Positions 45,719 through 58,600 of a stretch of DNA of 64,000 bases are shown one piece after another; position 1 is the first letter of the stretch; every line of letters starts with the position of its first letter. Below the pieces are notes generated by a model. It saw nothing but the letters and a program-made list of their open reading frames with translations, was not told where the DNA came from and did not search any database. The DNA comes from Galaxea fascicularis. Lineage: Eukaryota > Cnidaria > Anthozoa > Scleractinia > Euphylliidae. A program made the position numbers and the translations under genes. The stretch spans positions 1,191,001-1,255,000 of the forward strand of contig OX419347.1 of NCBI GenBank assembly GCA_948470475.1. Reading direction: 5' to 3'.

Positions 45719-46947
45719 GCCAGTTACGTACAAAAGTGATGTTTTGTTTTCTTTGCTTTCATTCTCGTTGACGCTTTCGGTTTTCTAGTTCCAGCTCGAC
45801 AGAGAAATCACAGAAAATCGTTTTACTGTCACAGAAAATATTTTGCAAAAGAAAACTTTTGTGCACCCGCTTGCGGGAACAAAACGGGCAATCCCGAGCG
45901 GGCAATAATATCAGCCCATCTTGCCTGATAGGGTAGCCAATCAGAACACAGATTTCGCCTCATCTTGCCCGCTCGCGGAGCTTGTCATATAATAAGTAAG
46001 GATACTGGAAAGAACTCCCCGGTTCGGAAACCGAAGAAGCAAAAATGACATGTCATCCAAGGCCCCGCGTGGCATCATTGAGTGTCTAATAGTGGCTTTT
46101 GTCCCGCATTGCCCGGGATTGGGCGGGGTGGGGACTTTCATTGGCTGGTGCATAAGTTGGCCCTTCTACCGTGGAACTATGAGCGCAGCCTGTGGAAGTC
46201 TGTCCTTTCCATCCAGTATAAAACGAGTTGCACACAGACCTCAACAAAAGTATCAGGGTGTGTCTAGTTTTACCGCTGCAAACAGCATTTTGACCCTGGA
46301 GCCTTTTCAGTTTCAAATGTATGTACCGATCCAACAGGTTTCATTTCCGCCCAGTGTTTTATAGCCGGGTCATTTACCTGCTGTTTCCTGACCTTGTCTA
46401 CTTCATTTTCATCCGTCGCCACTAGCTAGACACACCACGGTTTCAAGGTCACGGTCAAAGCGTTACCGAAAGTGCAACCATGTCTTCCCATCGCAGAGCG
46501 CTGCAGAGCAATTCAATCTATTCCGTTCATTTATTGTTATTTTTAAAAGGAACTGAGCAAGGAAAGTAAGTGGCAGTATCCATCGATAAGGAATTCGTAC
46601 GAGACTCGCTGAACTGAGGGATGGCCATTGTCGCTATTTATATAACTCATTAACAATGAAAAGAACTAAATATAGACTAATTCGGAGGCGTTTTGATGTA
46701 ATTCTGTTGAACCTTGGGTTCGAAAACATATCTTGACGTCTCAAAACAGTCTGACAAGACTCTGAAGGTATCGGAATGAACGGACTGTTACGACAAGCTC
46801 AAAAAGGGTGATGTTGTAGATACTGCGAAAGTGACTGTTGGTCATGATTGACTACGTTTGACAGTGAATTACCAATTGAAGTCAATTTGCATTGGATCTT
46901 TAACTTCAACTACAACAGTTCGACTAAAAACAACCTTAGGGTCTAAA

Positions 46948-47694
46948 GCCCGGTCTCCACTTGCGACGCAAGCATAAGCATAAGCACAAGCAAACGATGC
47001 TCTCGCTTATGCTTATGCCAACCATATCCTCACTGGAAATAACAGTGACATAAGCGTAAGCATAAGCACAAGAAGAACGCAAAGGTTTGATATTCTTATG
47101 CTTACGCTTATGCTTATGTCATGGCCATCCTCACTAGTGCATAAGCTTATGCTTATGCTTGCGTCGCAAGTGAGGACCCAGGGGCACAAAACGAATGTGT
47201 TCCTCACTTTATCTGTTCCCCCTAGGTATTATGCTGGCTGGCAAAATATCAGTTATTTCCCGGAGTTGGTTATGAAATTTCTTTCTGCTGATGGTTTCGG
47301 TAGGTAATTTCTGAATTGTGTTAGCAGGGTGAGTGTTGCTGGCTGGCGAAATGTCGATTATTTTGAGAAAGTGTTGTGACCCCCCCCCCCCTCCCCATTG
47401 AAGGCTTGATTTGAGGCCTTTTGGCACGGCCATTTTGTCTTACGAGCTATGACATTGTCTTTTTTGTTGTCGTGCAGGGTGCTCAATTTGCACCTGGCTG
47501 GGAAACCAACCAATTTTATCTAGCTGGCTGGGAAATATCTTGTGTGTCTTGCTGGCAAAAAGGAACAGATATTTTTTTCCCAGCAATATTAAAAAAGACC
47601 TGAAAATGCCTGAATAACATTTAGTTTTATTAACTGGAGTATAATAATACATTTTTCAACAAATTGGTCGTTTTGTGCCCCTGAGGACCGGGCT
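46948..47694. mobile_element. Outer element of a nested pair, 'cataagc'-rich
   Basis: The left end 'agcccggtctccacttgcga' reads on as 'cgcaagcataagcataagca', and the right end 'gcgtcgcaagtgaggacc' + 'gggctt' is its inverse once the inner element (47179-47683) is removed. The inside is built of the hexamer-like unit (g/c)ataag on both strands. Non-autonomous, about 242 bp without the insert. Confidence 0.85.
47179..47683. mobile_element. Inner element of a nested pair, CAGGGGCACAAAACGA-ended
   Basis: 16-bp perfect terminal inverted repeats caggggcacaaaacga / tcgttttgtgcccctg. The target hexamer aggacc is duplicated at 47173-47178 and 47684-47689. The interior has repeated 'ctggctgg(c/g)aaa' units and a C-run. 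No transposase frame. CAGGGGC ends resemble hAT elements, but those make 8-bp duplications, so the class is open. Confidence 0.85.
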
Positions 47695-48439
47695 TAAGTG
47701 AAAACAGATCACCTGAAGTTATTGTGTTCAAAGTTTTTTGCAGGCTGATTCTTTCACAGAAACTGGGTCTTTGTCTTATTTGGTCCAGAAAAACTGATAT
47801 TTTTCTGCGGTCATTTCCCTAGGGTTGACAGGTTGTAATAGGCATTTCACATCATTTTTAGTGAAAACCCTTAAATTTGTAGCTAGTTTCAAAAGGCATT
47901 CAACCGGTACAGTTTGAAAAAGGTGTGTTGGATTATTTTGCTTTGAACTTATGCTACATACAGCGTTTTATGCTTCAATCATTGCTTGCCATCAATTATC
48001 TCAAACAGGACTATAGTTTTCTTGAACGACGCTTTACTTTCGTTTCTTCAGAGTTGGTGTAGTGCGAGTCTACAGTCATTGGCGTTCAAGTATGCAAGAC
48101 GTTAACCACAACGTTCGGGGTCTGTTGTAATACTCCATGCTTGGCCAGCATTCGACAAAGGCCGGCTATTGCATAATTTTACTGCCAGATGAATCGCGAC
48201 TAAGCTGGAAGGAAAATGTATGTAAATTGCCATTCAGCAGTTCAGCTTCGGTAGTTCTTGTCTGTTGTCTTGTTTTTTATAACCTTCAGCCAAGACGTTT
48301 AGTCCCGCCTCTTGACCGGCGTCGACTTTCAGTTATTTCCTGATCAGTTGAACAACCCATTTTGTGCTCTGACTGATAGACTTGCAGAGCCTTTGGAAGG
48401 TAAGTTTGGGACATTATTCTAGCAATTAATGCTTGATAC

Positions 48440-49920
48440 AGTCGAACCTGTATATAACGGTCCTCTATTATGCGGCCACCCGCTCTATTAAGCCGCCAGT
48501 GTTCAAAGTCCTGATTTTTCGCTCATGCAAACGTTGTATTTGTTACCTGTATTAAGGCGGCCACCTCTATGAAGCGGTCGCGGCCACCTTGTAGTAGTCC
48601 TATGTTTGTCTTTCTTTGTTATTTTTACCTGTATTAAGTGTCCACCCTTGAACGAAAACTAAGCCATATGCCATTTTATGCGGTATTTTATTCGCTGTGG
48701 CTATATGGCCCGGCAGCCGGGAAGGGTGTCAAAAAAAAAACTAAATGCCCGGCAGTCAGACATTTTTGTAGATTTAAAGGAAATGCTTTGAACTAGCCTT
48801 TGGAAAGTGTCCTATCTTTGTTCGGATCTGTCATGCGATGGGGAAAAGGAGGGTGGCTTCGCAGCTAACTAGTTTGGCTTGCCTGGGATCCGAATAAAAT
48901 CGCCTCATTGCGACACTTGGAAAACTCAGACATGGTTTGATGCTACTCTGGTTTGAAAATTGATGAATGTAACTTAAAAAGTTACAATTCACGACACAAC
49001 GTTTCGACACTCCTGTCTAGTATCTTCATCAGTAGTAGCATCAAACCATGTCTGATTGTCCACCTGGTTGCAGTGTGAACTTGAACCTACCTTTCTTGGA
49101 AAACTTTTCCCGACTGCCAGTCCGGACTGCCAGAGATATAGCCACAGCGTATTTAATTGTTTAAAATGCGATCCATCATCACTACAAAGAAATAACATCG
49201 TTAACGCTTTCCAGATGTCCGCAATGCGCTGAAGTACAGTACAAAATTACGAACGCAAAAAATGTTCGTTTTGAATACGCTTCACTCTTTGACTAGAAAT
49301 TCCTCTAACTCTTACTCTATTACTACTTTAACTTGAACAGTTTTATTGTCTATTGTGCTACTTTTAGTTAGCAACATTTCCATTATATCGCCCCATGTAA
49401 GGTAATTCGGATTCCGGAATCCAAGAAATTTTCGCTTGTGGAATCCAGAATCCTGGGTTCTGAAATCTGGAATTCAACTCTTGGAATCCTGAATCCCGCT
49501 CTAAATTCACTCCAAATCGCGCTGATTGGAATCCGGAATCCAGTACCTGGAATCCGAAATCCACAGCATGGAATCCTGAATCCAAGACTGTCTCGGATTA
49601 CCTTACATGGGGCAAGTGATAACTGCACACTGAACGTAACCACTATGAATGACGCAATGAAATATTTTGTTGCTAACTGTAAGTCATTCATAGAAGTACA
49701 GTACTGTATACAGTAGAGGAGTAGAGGACAATTTATAGCACAGTACGTTTACATGTTACGTATATTATACCATTAAGTTGTATGTTGGCACTGAACTTTG
49801 CTTAACTATTGTTTCCTTACATGAAGTGTTTTTGTATGATACGTCATTAACATTGACATTCGACCACGCCTATTGAGTATTTTTAGTGATCCTGTATTAA
49901 GCGGCCAGTTCCTCGACCGA
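48440..49920. repeat. Degraded 'ctgtattaagcggcc' repeat, interrupted
   Basis: Units 'cctgtatataacgg', 'cgctctattaagccgcc', 'cctgtattaaggcggccacc', 'cctgtattaagtgtccacc' occur at 48450-48650 and 'cctgtattaagcggccag' recurs at 49890-49910. Between them lie an inverted repeat (cagacatggtttgatgctac at 48928 and its inverse at 49036) and the element at 49390-49613, suggesting later insertions. Confidence 0.5.
49390..49613. mobile_element. 224-bp inverted-repeat element, GCCCCATGTAAGGTAAT-ended
   Basis: The left end gccccatgtaaggtaattcg and right end 'cggattaccttacatggggc' are near-perfect inverted repeats. The interior is a run of degenerate 'ggaatcc(a/g)gaatcc' units on both strands, which explains the short antisense frames seen there. 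Confidence 0.8.
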
Positions 49921-50370
49921 AGTTCATTTCTGGGGCCATTAAAGACGTAATAATCATGCCTGAATGTTCTCATGACAAGCTTTTAATTACAAAGCTTTGT
50001 CGGAAAATACTGTATGAATGATTATTCGTGTAATTGCGTGAAAGGAAACTCGGGAAGTTTTTGTCCGTTACACTTCCACTGCTTATAGAACGTCCTAATA
50101 AAGCCGATAGAAATCGATCGAATTCGATAACCATTCTAGAAACATTTCGAAGTTCGATTATCGTATTTTATTCACAAATTAACTATCGAATGACAAATAT
50201 GAAGTTCTATCAACTTATCGAACAGTTTGCCGATGATCGATTTTGATCAAGTATGTAGCGTCGGGCTCGGACTAAGAACAAAATTAAAACATTTGTACGG
50301 TGTAGGACTCAAAGAAAATAAAACTCAGAAAACGTTTAGGTAAGGTTTTTAGAAAGAGCTAGACCGTAAC

Positions 50371-50610
50371 CAGGGAGCCGTTTCTCGAAGCTCTTGGTAA
50401 TTACCGGGCCTGCTTGTTAACCAGTTTCGTTTTCCATTCCAGATGGGAGTTTCAAAATGTTTGAAAATTATATAGTAAAGTTATCAGCTAAAGAAACAAA
50501 ATGGATTTCATTAGAGGTCGCAACGCACCCTACGTTTAGTGAGATTTTGAGTTCAAAATATGGTTTGTGGGCCCGTTAAGTTACCGGGACTTTCGAGAAA
50601 CGGGCCCCAG
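50371..50610. mobile_element. About 240-bp inverted-repeat element, GCCCGTTTCTCGA-ended
   Basis: The left end 'gagccgtttctcgaagctct' with 'ggtaattaccgggcc' and right end 'ggcccgttaagttaccggga' with 'tttcgagaaacgggccc' form an inverted repeat. Non-coding. Confidence 0.75.
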
Positions 50611-52626
50611 GCTCGATAAGTACGTTTGTGACACACCAACAATTGCGCTCTTGAAGAATTCAATCTTTCCCTGCAAAAGCTAATTTTACAGTCTTCACGG
50701 TGTTCTATGACACGCTGAAATCTTTGTATTAAATTTGCTAATCGTGTCTGGTACCGATCAGTGTTTCAAACAAGGGATCAAAAAGCCGGAGCTTCAGTGT
50801 CCGAACTTTCCTGAACAAAACGAGCAAGGATCGTGGTTTCGTAGTTTCTGAAGTGTAGCTGAGTAGTTTGATCCCTCTTTGTGACATACCACGTTTTATT
50901 TGATTTTCCATAATTCACAACAATTTCAGAGGAGTATTAAAAGTAGTTCCATGTTTGGCACTCGCAATCCGTTCGAAAATGGACTTTGTTATTTTAATCA
51001 AACGATATTATGTGTAGGTGTTATTTAGCGATTGTGGCAAACACTTTAGTTAATACATTCTAATTGCTTTCAACGCTTCACGCTTCATGCTTTCACGAAA
51101 CAGAAACAGACAGAAGTGAAAAAATCATACAGGAGGATTGTGATCCTGACTTCAGTGTTAAGACTTGGAAGTCTAAAGCGTTCCGAAGTAACGTCTACCA
51201 GCGTTCTCAACACTTAAGCTTCGTCCACTGGCCACAGGTCTGGAAAACCATGTGTGTTGAGGTTAGTAACATAACTTGTTATCATCGGCAAACTGAATGT
51301 ACAGATGCCAAGTCAATGACCTGCATGTAGTGTAAACGGCAGGCCAACAATTTTATGGTTATTGTAAAATTTGCCAAACACTCTTCTAAATCGATGTTTC
51401 GAATGGGCTTTAATGAAACTAACTTCCATGCGCTTGTGGTATGAAGTTCGTTTTCGTGTTCATGGCGAAATGAGTCATGGCGAAGGCCGAGTTAAAGTTT
51501 GTGTGATTCAGCTTTCACGCTGTTCTTACCACTTAATGACTTTAGAGAATAAGAACAATTATTTTTTTGAAAATTTTCTGAGTTGTTTCAGGGGTGTCTC
51601 TCTCGCCAGGACATTTCAAATTGCAAATCTCGTTGCAATTGAATTTGCGACTTTTACGCATCAAACAATGCCGACTGAGTAGCAAACAAATCAACACAAT
51701 GACTGTTTCGTGTTTGGATCTAGGGGAGTGTTTCGGTTAGCTTAGTCAGCGTATCAGTGTGTTTTTTACTACCTTCTTTTGTCTCTCTAATAAGATTGTG
51801 AACTGCGTGGCTGTGTGCCTATATAAGCAGTCTGGCAAAGTCCCGCTGGCAAAGTGTTGTAAAGCGCATTAGATCATTGCGTCATGGTAATGCGCTATAG
51901 AAATTGATATCTTTTATCTTTTTATCTTTATACATGTCTATCTTCGAACTTTCAGACAAAAACAGGAGCACATCATTCGCTCCTGTTTCAGAAACAACGT
52001 CTGTGAAATTTGGTTCTTACGATGCCATTTGATCGATCAGTAGTTTTTGGTACGTCTGATTCCAGTTAACGACAATAAACGTTACATTTGTCCTGGCTGG
52101 CGACATTTTTCCAACACAATGCCCAACATGAACAGTAAAACCTGTTACGTTCTCTTTCGGAGGTTATTCAATGGAACGTTGATGGCATGCCTGTTGCGTA
52201 GTTATTGTAAGATTTCAATGAGGCCCTTTATACTTCAGTAATGAGCTTTAAGTGTCTTTATGGCAAATTGTTTTGTCACCCACGATGCAAAAACAAACGG
52301 GAGAGTTGATCTGAAAAAGTGCGAACCGAACAGAAAAAGAAGCATTTTGAATCTCTGTGATTTTGATTGATTCCTTTGTTACGGTTAAGTACTTCCCAAA
52401 TAGGAAGAGTCAATGCTGTAAATTTGAACTATGAAATCCTGATCGTGAACCAATGTCGATCGATCAGTTCTATGATTCAGTTGCCCATCATGGGCTCCTG
52501 GTTATACACACACTGTCAAACAAGAAAGCTTTCCCAAATTTGGCTATTTATACCGAAGCTTTATCTTTATTACATTTCAGGATTTAAAAAGCTTCTAAAC
52601 CTTAATTGCTGCTGTAAATACTACAA

Positions 52627-55600
52627 ATGGGGAAGCAAGGGAAAAAGAAATCGGAGAATACTTCTGACAACAGCGGGAATGTTCTACAAATTCCTGGTGC
52701 TCAGGGAAATGATCATCATGAAGAGTTGCCCCTTACATTCGTCAACAATGGAGCTCTCCAGGCTGATACCCCAGGGAGGAAAACGTCACGTGCCATAAGC
52801 AAGGTGTCGATGTCTTCTGACGATGGAAAAGCTGGACAGAAAGAAACGGTATAATCAATTCAGCCTTGTGACCTGTTGTTCTGTTGTAAAACGTTAGTTC
52901 AGAATACTGTCCCTGACTTGGTATAAGTTCAATTCTGGTATCGTTTTTATACCACTCACTCAGAGTTTACCATGTCTACCATGTTTCGTCACAGCGGATC
53001 GCTGCTTATGGTTTCTTTCGCTGCCCCCAAAATCCAGTCATTTCAATTAAAACCGGAATAGCCAGTAAATAATGTACAAGTACACCAACCTGAAGGCGCC
53101 TTAAACACTATTTGCCATCACTATTCTAGCAATCTGAGTTGAGGCCTTCTTCGAGACAATTTTTAATTGTCAAGTGAGTCAAGTGGCAATGTAAATATTT
53201 AAGTGTCAGTTTGCCGTTTGAGAGCGATCTGGAAGATGAAAAGTAGTGGCAAGAGATCAACTTGGACAGTTTGTTAAATTTCCAGGGAGAGTTCAAAGGC
53301 CAGACGCGAACCAAGCTTCACGAGCTAATATTAAATGGAGACGTAGAAGAGGTGGAGAAACTCTTAACCAAGGGCACAGGTAGGATACAGTTGTTTTTAC
53401 TTTACTAATAACAAGCAATATGGTTTGCAATTCTAAGGTAGTCTATGTCTCTGACAGAATCTCATGGTGTTTCACTTTTCAGGTGTAAACGCGGCGGACA
53501 AGTCGGGTAAAACTCCTCTACACACGGCCATCCTGTCAAAACAGAACAGGATTGTTGATAGACTTCTGGAATGCGGTGCTGACGTCAAAATAACCGATGA
53601 CGCGGGAGACACTCCGCTACACACAGCCATACACGTGGGAAGCGAGAGACTGGTACTGGTGAGTATACGTAGTCAGCTGCATAAAATGACAAGGTTCGTT
53701 CCACGAATGGAGTAGACCTGTAGCTCTCAAAATCTCTATTTTTGTCAGCGCATACAACCCGAACCTTTTATTGTGGACAGGGTTAGGAGCAATAGCTCGT
53801 TTAGAAAAGGACTGGGTATCCCTATACAGTATATTTCGCGTTCTTGGGATGGAGATGGGGTTTTTGTGGCCTTCAGTTGCCATTTTGCCATGTTTATTGT
53901 TTTCTGTCTGAAGTCAGAGTAAGGTTAAACGATTTTCTGACAGGGTGAATGTTTGTTGCGCCCTCTACCATCGCTTTGTTTGTCAATTGTCTCTTGGATT
54001 ATTTCTGGACTAAACTAGGGGGGGGGGGGGGTCAGAACCTCCCGCCTCCCATACCTTTATCTCCCGCCTCCCGCCCTTTTCCGTGCTGCTCCCGTCCCCT
54101 GTAAATTGGCAGAGTCGAAACACATCCTAGTCATTTAGCGTCACAATTCTCAAGCATAGAGTTCTAAAAGTGTGACGTCACAAAAAATTAAATTTGTGAA
54201 ATTATGGGATGGGGCGCCATTTTCGAATGGAGTATCCTTAAAAAAAGGGTCTTTGCCAAAAATTAGCTCTTAATTGTAATTCCCAGCCGAAAATTTGATA
54301 CTGCCCCATATAAATCTCTCTAATTTTGAGTCAGTTCTAAACTGAAGGAACTGAAACAAATTTTGAAGGGTTTGTATTGATCCCTTATATCTCCACTGGG
54401 AATTGCAATTCGGAGCTAATTTTGGGACGAGGGCGTCTTTCAGGATGCTCTATTAGAATATGGCATCATATTCCATAATTTCAAAAATTTTATTTTTGTG
54501 ACGTCCTCATTTAGAACTTTATTTCCTTTTTTTTTAAATAATTTAAAAAGTTAATTCAAAATTGTCTAGTGTTCTTATAAAGTATACGCATTTCCAGTTA
54601 CCAGTCCGGCTTTATTGGGATCAGACAATTAAATCATGGAAGTAGGATTTGACGGAATTGCAGGCAAACGTCCCAGGCGGATTTCAGATATGCATTATTG
54701 TTAGTTATTGTTTGTGAAATCTAAAAGGCGTCTTCCATGTGCCTAGGTGGGCGCACTGGTCTCCTTCTACTCCAAATGGTAGTTAGAATCGATTTGGACT
54801 TGTCTAAATCAAAAAACTGGGTCGTAAAACCAACCACTCCACACTCTCCAGCGCGCTCATTAAAGCAGCGCTCAGTTGCGGCATTTCTAGACCACGCGGT
54901 GAAATCTTTGGTTCGTTCTGACTCACGGTCGTAAGGAGCAAGCTCCAAAGAAAGTCTTCCACGTACTGACCTTTCACTGCCGCACCGAAAAATACTGACA
55001 CCGAATAAAATTGTCTTCGACGACATTGGTTTGAGAGCGGCTGCTCGCCTCATCTTTTTACAATTTGACAGCTTAGTACAGCATTATACGCGACACATGT
55101 GCACTCATGCCGCTTGACATTTCGTGACCTCTGACGTAACCACTGTAAACGGATTTACTATTTCACCCGAAGTAAGCCTGTTTTTCAGCCCAAGCGCAAA
55201 TTTTCGTTTGCTCATTTGCTCAGAAGTCTCAGAAGTGACCGAGAAGACGTTAAATGCAAGTCAAACATATTTTGGGTTCTTGTTTTTGAAAGTATTGTAA
55301 CATATTGTTGAATTAAAAAAAATTAGCGTTTCACATTTCTCTCCCGCTTCCCGCCCTCTTAGAAGTACTGCTTCCCGCCCTTTCCTCTCCCGCCTCCCGT
55401 ACTTCTCCCGCCCCCTATTCTCCCGGGCTCCCGCCCCCCTGTCCCCCCTCCCCACAAACTACCTATTCGGGATAAGTTGTGAATGTAGATTTTAATTAAA
55501 TTAGCCTCTGCTTCAAATTATCACGTGAATTCGTTTTTGCAGACCCTACTCCAGAGTGGATATGCAGACGCAAACACCCCAGGCCGTAACTCGTGCACAC

Positions 55601-58600
55601 CCCTGCATCTTGCGGCTGAGATGGACAACGAGAAGATTTGCAAAATACTGGTAACGCATTGATTATCTACATTTGTTGTGATAAGGACGTCAAGGTGACG
55701 TAATACTTTCATACTGGCAATCACGTGAAGGTAATGGAGTAGTCTTCACCATGTGCGACAGTCACCTGTGCAGTAAATTTGGTCAGTACACCAGCTTTGT
55801 ACCTCAGTACAATAAAAAACAGACTTTAGATTAATGTCGTCAGGGAAACCTAACCAACGTATTCATATAAAGTGAATCTCAATCTGTGATAGGACTCGGT
55901 CAATTTACTGAAAGAAGAAACAAGCCAAAATAAATTTCAAAACACAACAAAAACGAACAACAAAACCAAACAAAAGTGCATCAGTTTTTGAAAAACAAGC
56001 TCTTGATCAATCGCCAGCGTATTTGGACTTCTCTACATCGTCCTAGTCGTTAAAAGACATTCCGCTTTGTACATAAGCAAGTGTAGTGCGCCTGTCTACT
56101 GGTTTACCCCAGGGGAGGGGGATCGGGCATACCCACGGGGTATTAATATTTTTCCTTCAAATTATGGTCAATTTTTTCACCCTGGGGCAAAAATGTCCAT
56201 TCAAATTCCCCCACCTTAGGGAGATTTGTAAAACATTGAAACAGCTTAATTAGAGAAACCATGTTAAAATCGTCAAAAGTAAGAGACTTTAATACTAGTG
56301 GCAACTTGCACAATGATTAATAATTTTACACGATTCAAACCACATCCAAACTATTTTACGCCAGCAGGTGAAAAATCGATCTATTGGCTAATACTGCAAG
56401 GAAGAAACTATTTTTTAACATAAAAGATAGGAGAAATGTGGTAAATAACTCATCAATGACCCTCTCAAGACTCCGTCAACGCCCACCGATCAAATATTTC
56501 AGGTTCAATGATAGATTTAACGTTGTGTATGGTACTTCTACTGTCTTCGCCAACGAAATGTTGACAACCTTCCAGACCCTGGGGCAACACAAACTCGTCA
56601 AAATCCCAACCCAAGGGAGTCAATTTTAAGCCAAGCCCCGTGGGTTTGCCCGATTCCCCCCCCCCCACCCCCTGGGGGAAACCATTGACAGGTGCATAGC
56701 GAGTAAGTGTCTTTTTACTATTCAGGTTGAGAATTCAGGGGACACAAAGTGTTTAGATGACGTAGGAATGACACCACTCGCGCACGCCATGGAAAGAGGC
56801 GCTAAAAAAGCAGCAGTATTTCTCCTTGAACACGGTATGTAGGAAGGGCGAAATCGTCAAGTTATTATCGATGAACTCTAATGCTTAAATCTTGCGGTTT
56901 GTAATTTTCAGCCCAGCATCAAGGCACAGTTGAGGACTTCTTATATAACGTTGACATTGATGGCAGCAGTCTTCTTCACCTAGCTGTGAACAGCGGTGTA
57001 CTCGCGGTAAGCATGCGCTGATCAGCATTTCTATTAAAACAAACCAATACACAGGCAAAAAATAAAACAAGGTACCAATTAAAAAACCGCATAAACTTGG
57101 TAGAACCAAGAAAGTGTATTCATTCAGTAGATAAATTCGTTTTGAGTGAATAAACAAGTACAGTAGCCCATCACTAGGAGCGTACAACTGCCCTATATTT
57201 CCATTCACGGCATTTTCACAAACCGATTTATTTTTAGATTGATTTTTCCGCAAATTGCCGGAACTCCCTCAAGGAGCCCCGTTCTCTCGTGCGAAACTTT
57301 TCCTCGACCTTTCTTTTGTTCTAAAGTTTCTCTGCGAAGCTAAGAGACTTTAGAACAACAGAAAGGTGATGATGATGCGGTTTCTCGCGTACCGGAACTG
57401 CCTTTTTTTCACGGGAAAGATCTATAAAATAAATCGCTCTGTAAAAATGCCGTGACGTAAGCTCAGTATGGGAGTTGTACGCTCCTATTGATGGGCTCCT
57501 GACAAGCACTAGTTTTATGAAATTTAAAACAACTTCATGCAATTTCTACTTTCAGGTTGTTGAACTTTGCATTGACTACGGAGTGCGCATAAGGCAACCT
57601 AGGGTAAGACTAACATGTTCAGTTCTCTTAATCCTGTTGTTGCAAGAATGTGACTGGTGTAAGAATGAATAAAATTGTAAGTGTATGTAAAACATCGTTT
57701 ACTTCTCTGCTTGCACAGCCATTTGTCGTCACAGGTTTGCTGACAATAAACTATTTTGTACCGTTTACAACTTACAGAGAACTGACAAAGTCACAGCGTT
57801 TCACATCGCTTGTGAGCAGGGCTCTATGCCGATAGTGGAATATCTTGTCAGCAAAGACCCAGCGGTCTGCAGAATAACTCTTGTTGACTTCAAAGGCAAA
57901 ACACCTCTTCACCTAGCCGCCAGGAAAAACCACGTCCATATTGTGGAGTTTCTTCTTGAAAAAGTAAGAAAAAACATTTCTTTGATAAAAACTTACCTAT
58001 TGACATTACTCTTCAAGTCTCTGTAACAGAAAACTTGATTATTTGTTTTAAACAGGGAGCTTCGATCGATCCTAAGTCAGATGAGAGACGCACCCCGCTG
58101 TTTTTAGCCGCTGACTATGGGGCTAATGATGTCGTGAAACTACTAATGGATCGTGGTGCTGACGTCACCATCCGGGACATCGAACTTCAGTCTGTGTTGC
58201 ATGCAGGTGTAGGCCATCCTCGTGCAATGGAGGCTCTTTTACAGGTAGGCACTTAGAGCAGTATGACGAAGGGATGCAAGGTGACCGAACTGTTGAAAGA
58301 CAATGGGATTGCATATACTAACTAATTTGTCAAATCTAAGGAAAGCAGTTATTGGCGAAAAAGTTTAGCAATATAACTTGTGTTATTGTTGTTTTTTACT
58401 ACATTTTCTTTAACCACCAGAGTCCGGCTGTTATGTCGCTTATCACTGAGAAAGATGTCAACGGTTTCTCAGCTGTTCACTATGCAGCTATGAGAGGAGA
58501 CGTGCAGGTGAGACGTAAAAACAAGACTGAAAAGTCACTTTGAAGGTCAGCCGTTTGTTGATTCTAAGTTGTAAATACACCAAAGGCTCAAAATAGCCTT

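Larger units (their letters stand above)
45092..52626. other. Gene-free, transposon-rich region between MED26 and TRPA1-like gene
   Basis: It holds the MED26 promoter, the imperfect inverted repeat at about 45391-45535 (gatttagcaacaggacgggaac / gttcccgttgcattgctaaat type), the nested elements at 46948-47694, a degraded CTGTATTAAGCGGCC repeat (48440-49920) with elements inside it, and the elements at 49390 and 50371. Near 51860-51910 'gtaaagcgcattag...atgcgctatagaaatt' resembles a retroposon tail. No gene is supported; the TRPA1 5' UTR may start here. Confidence 0.55.
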
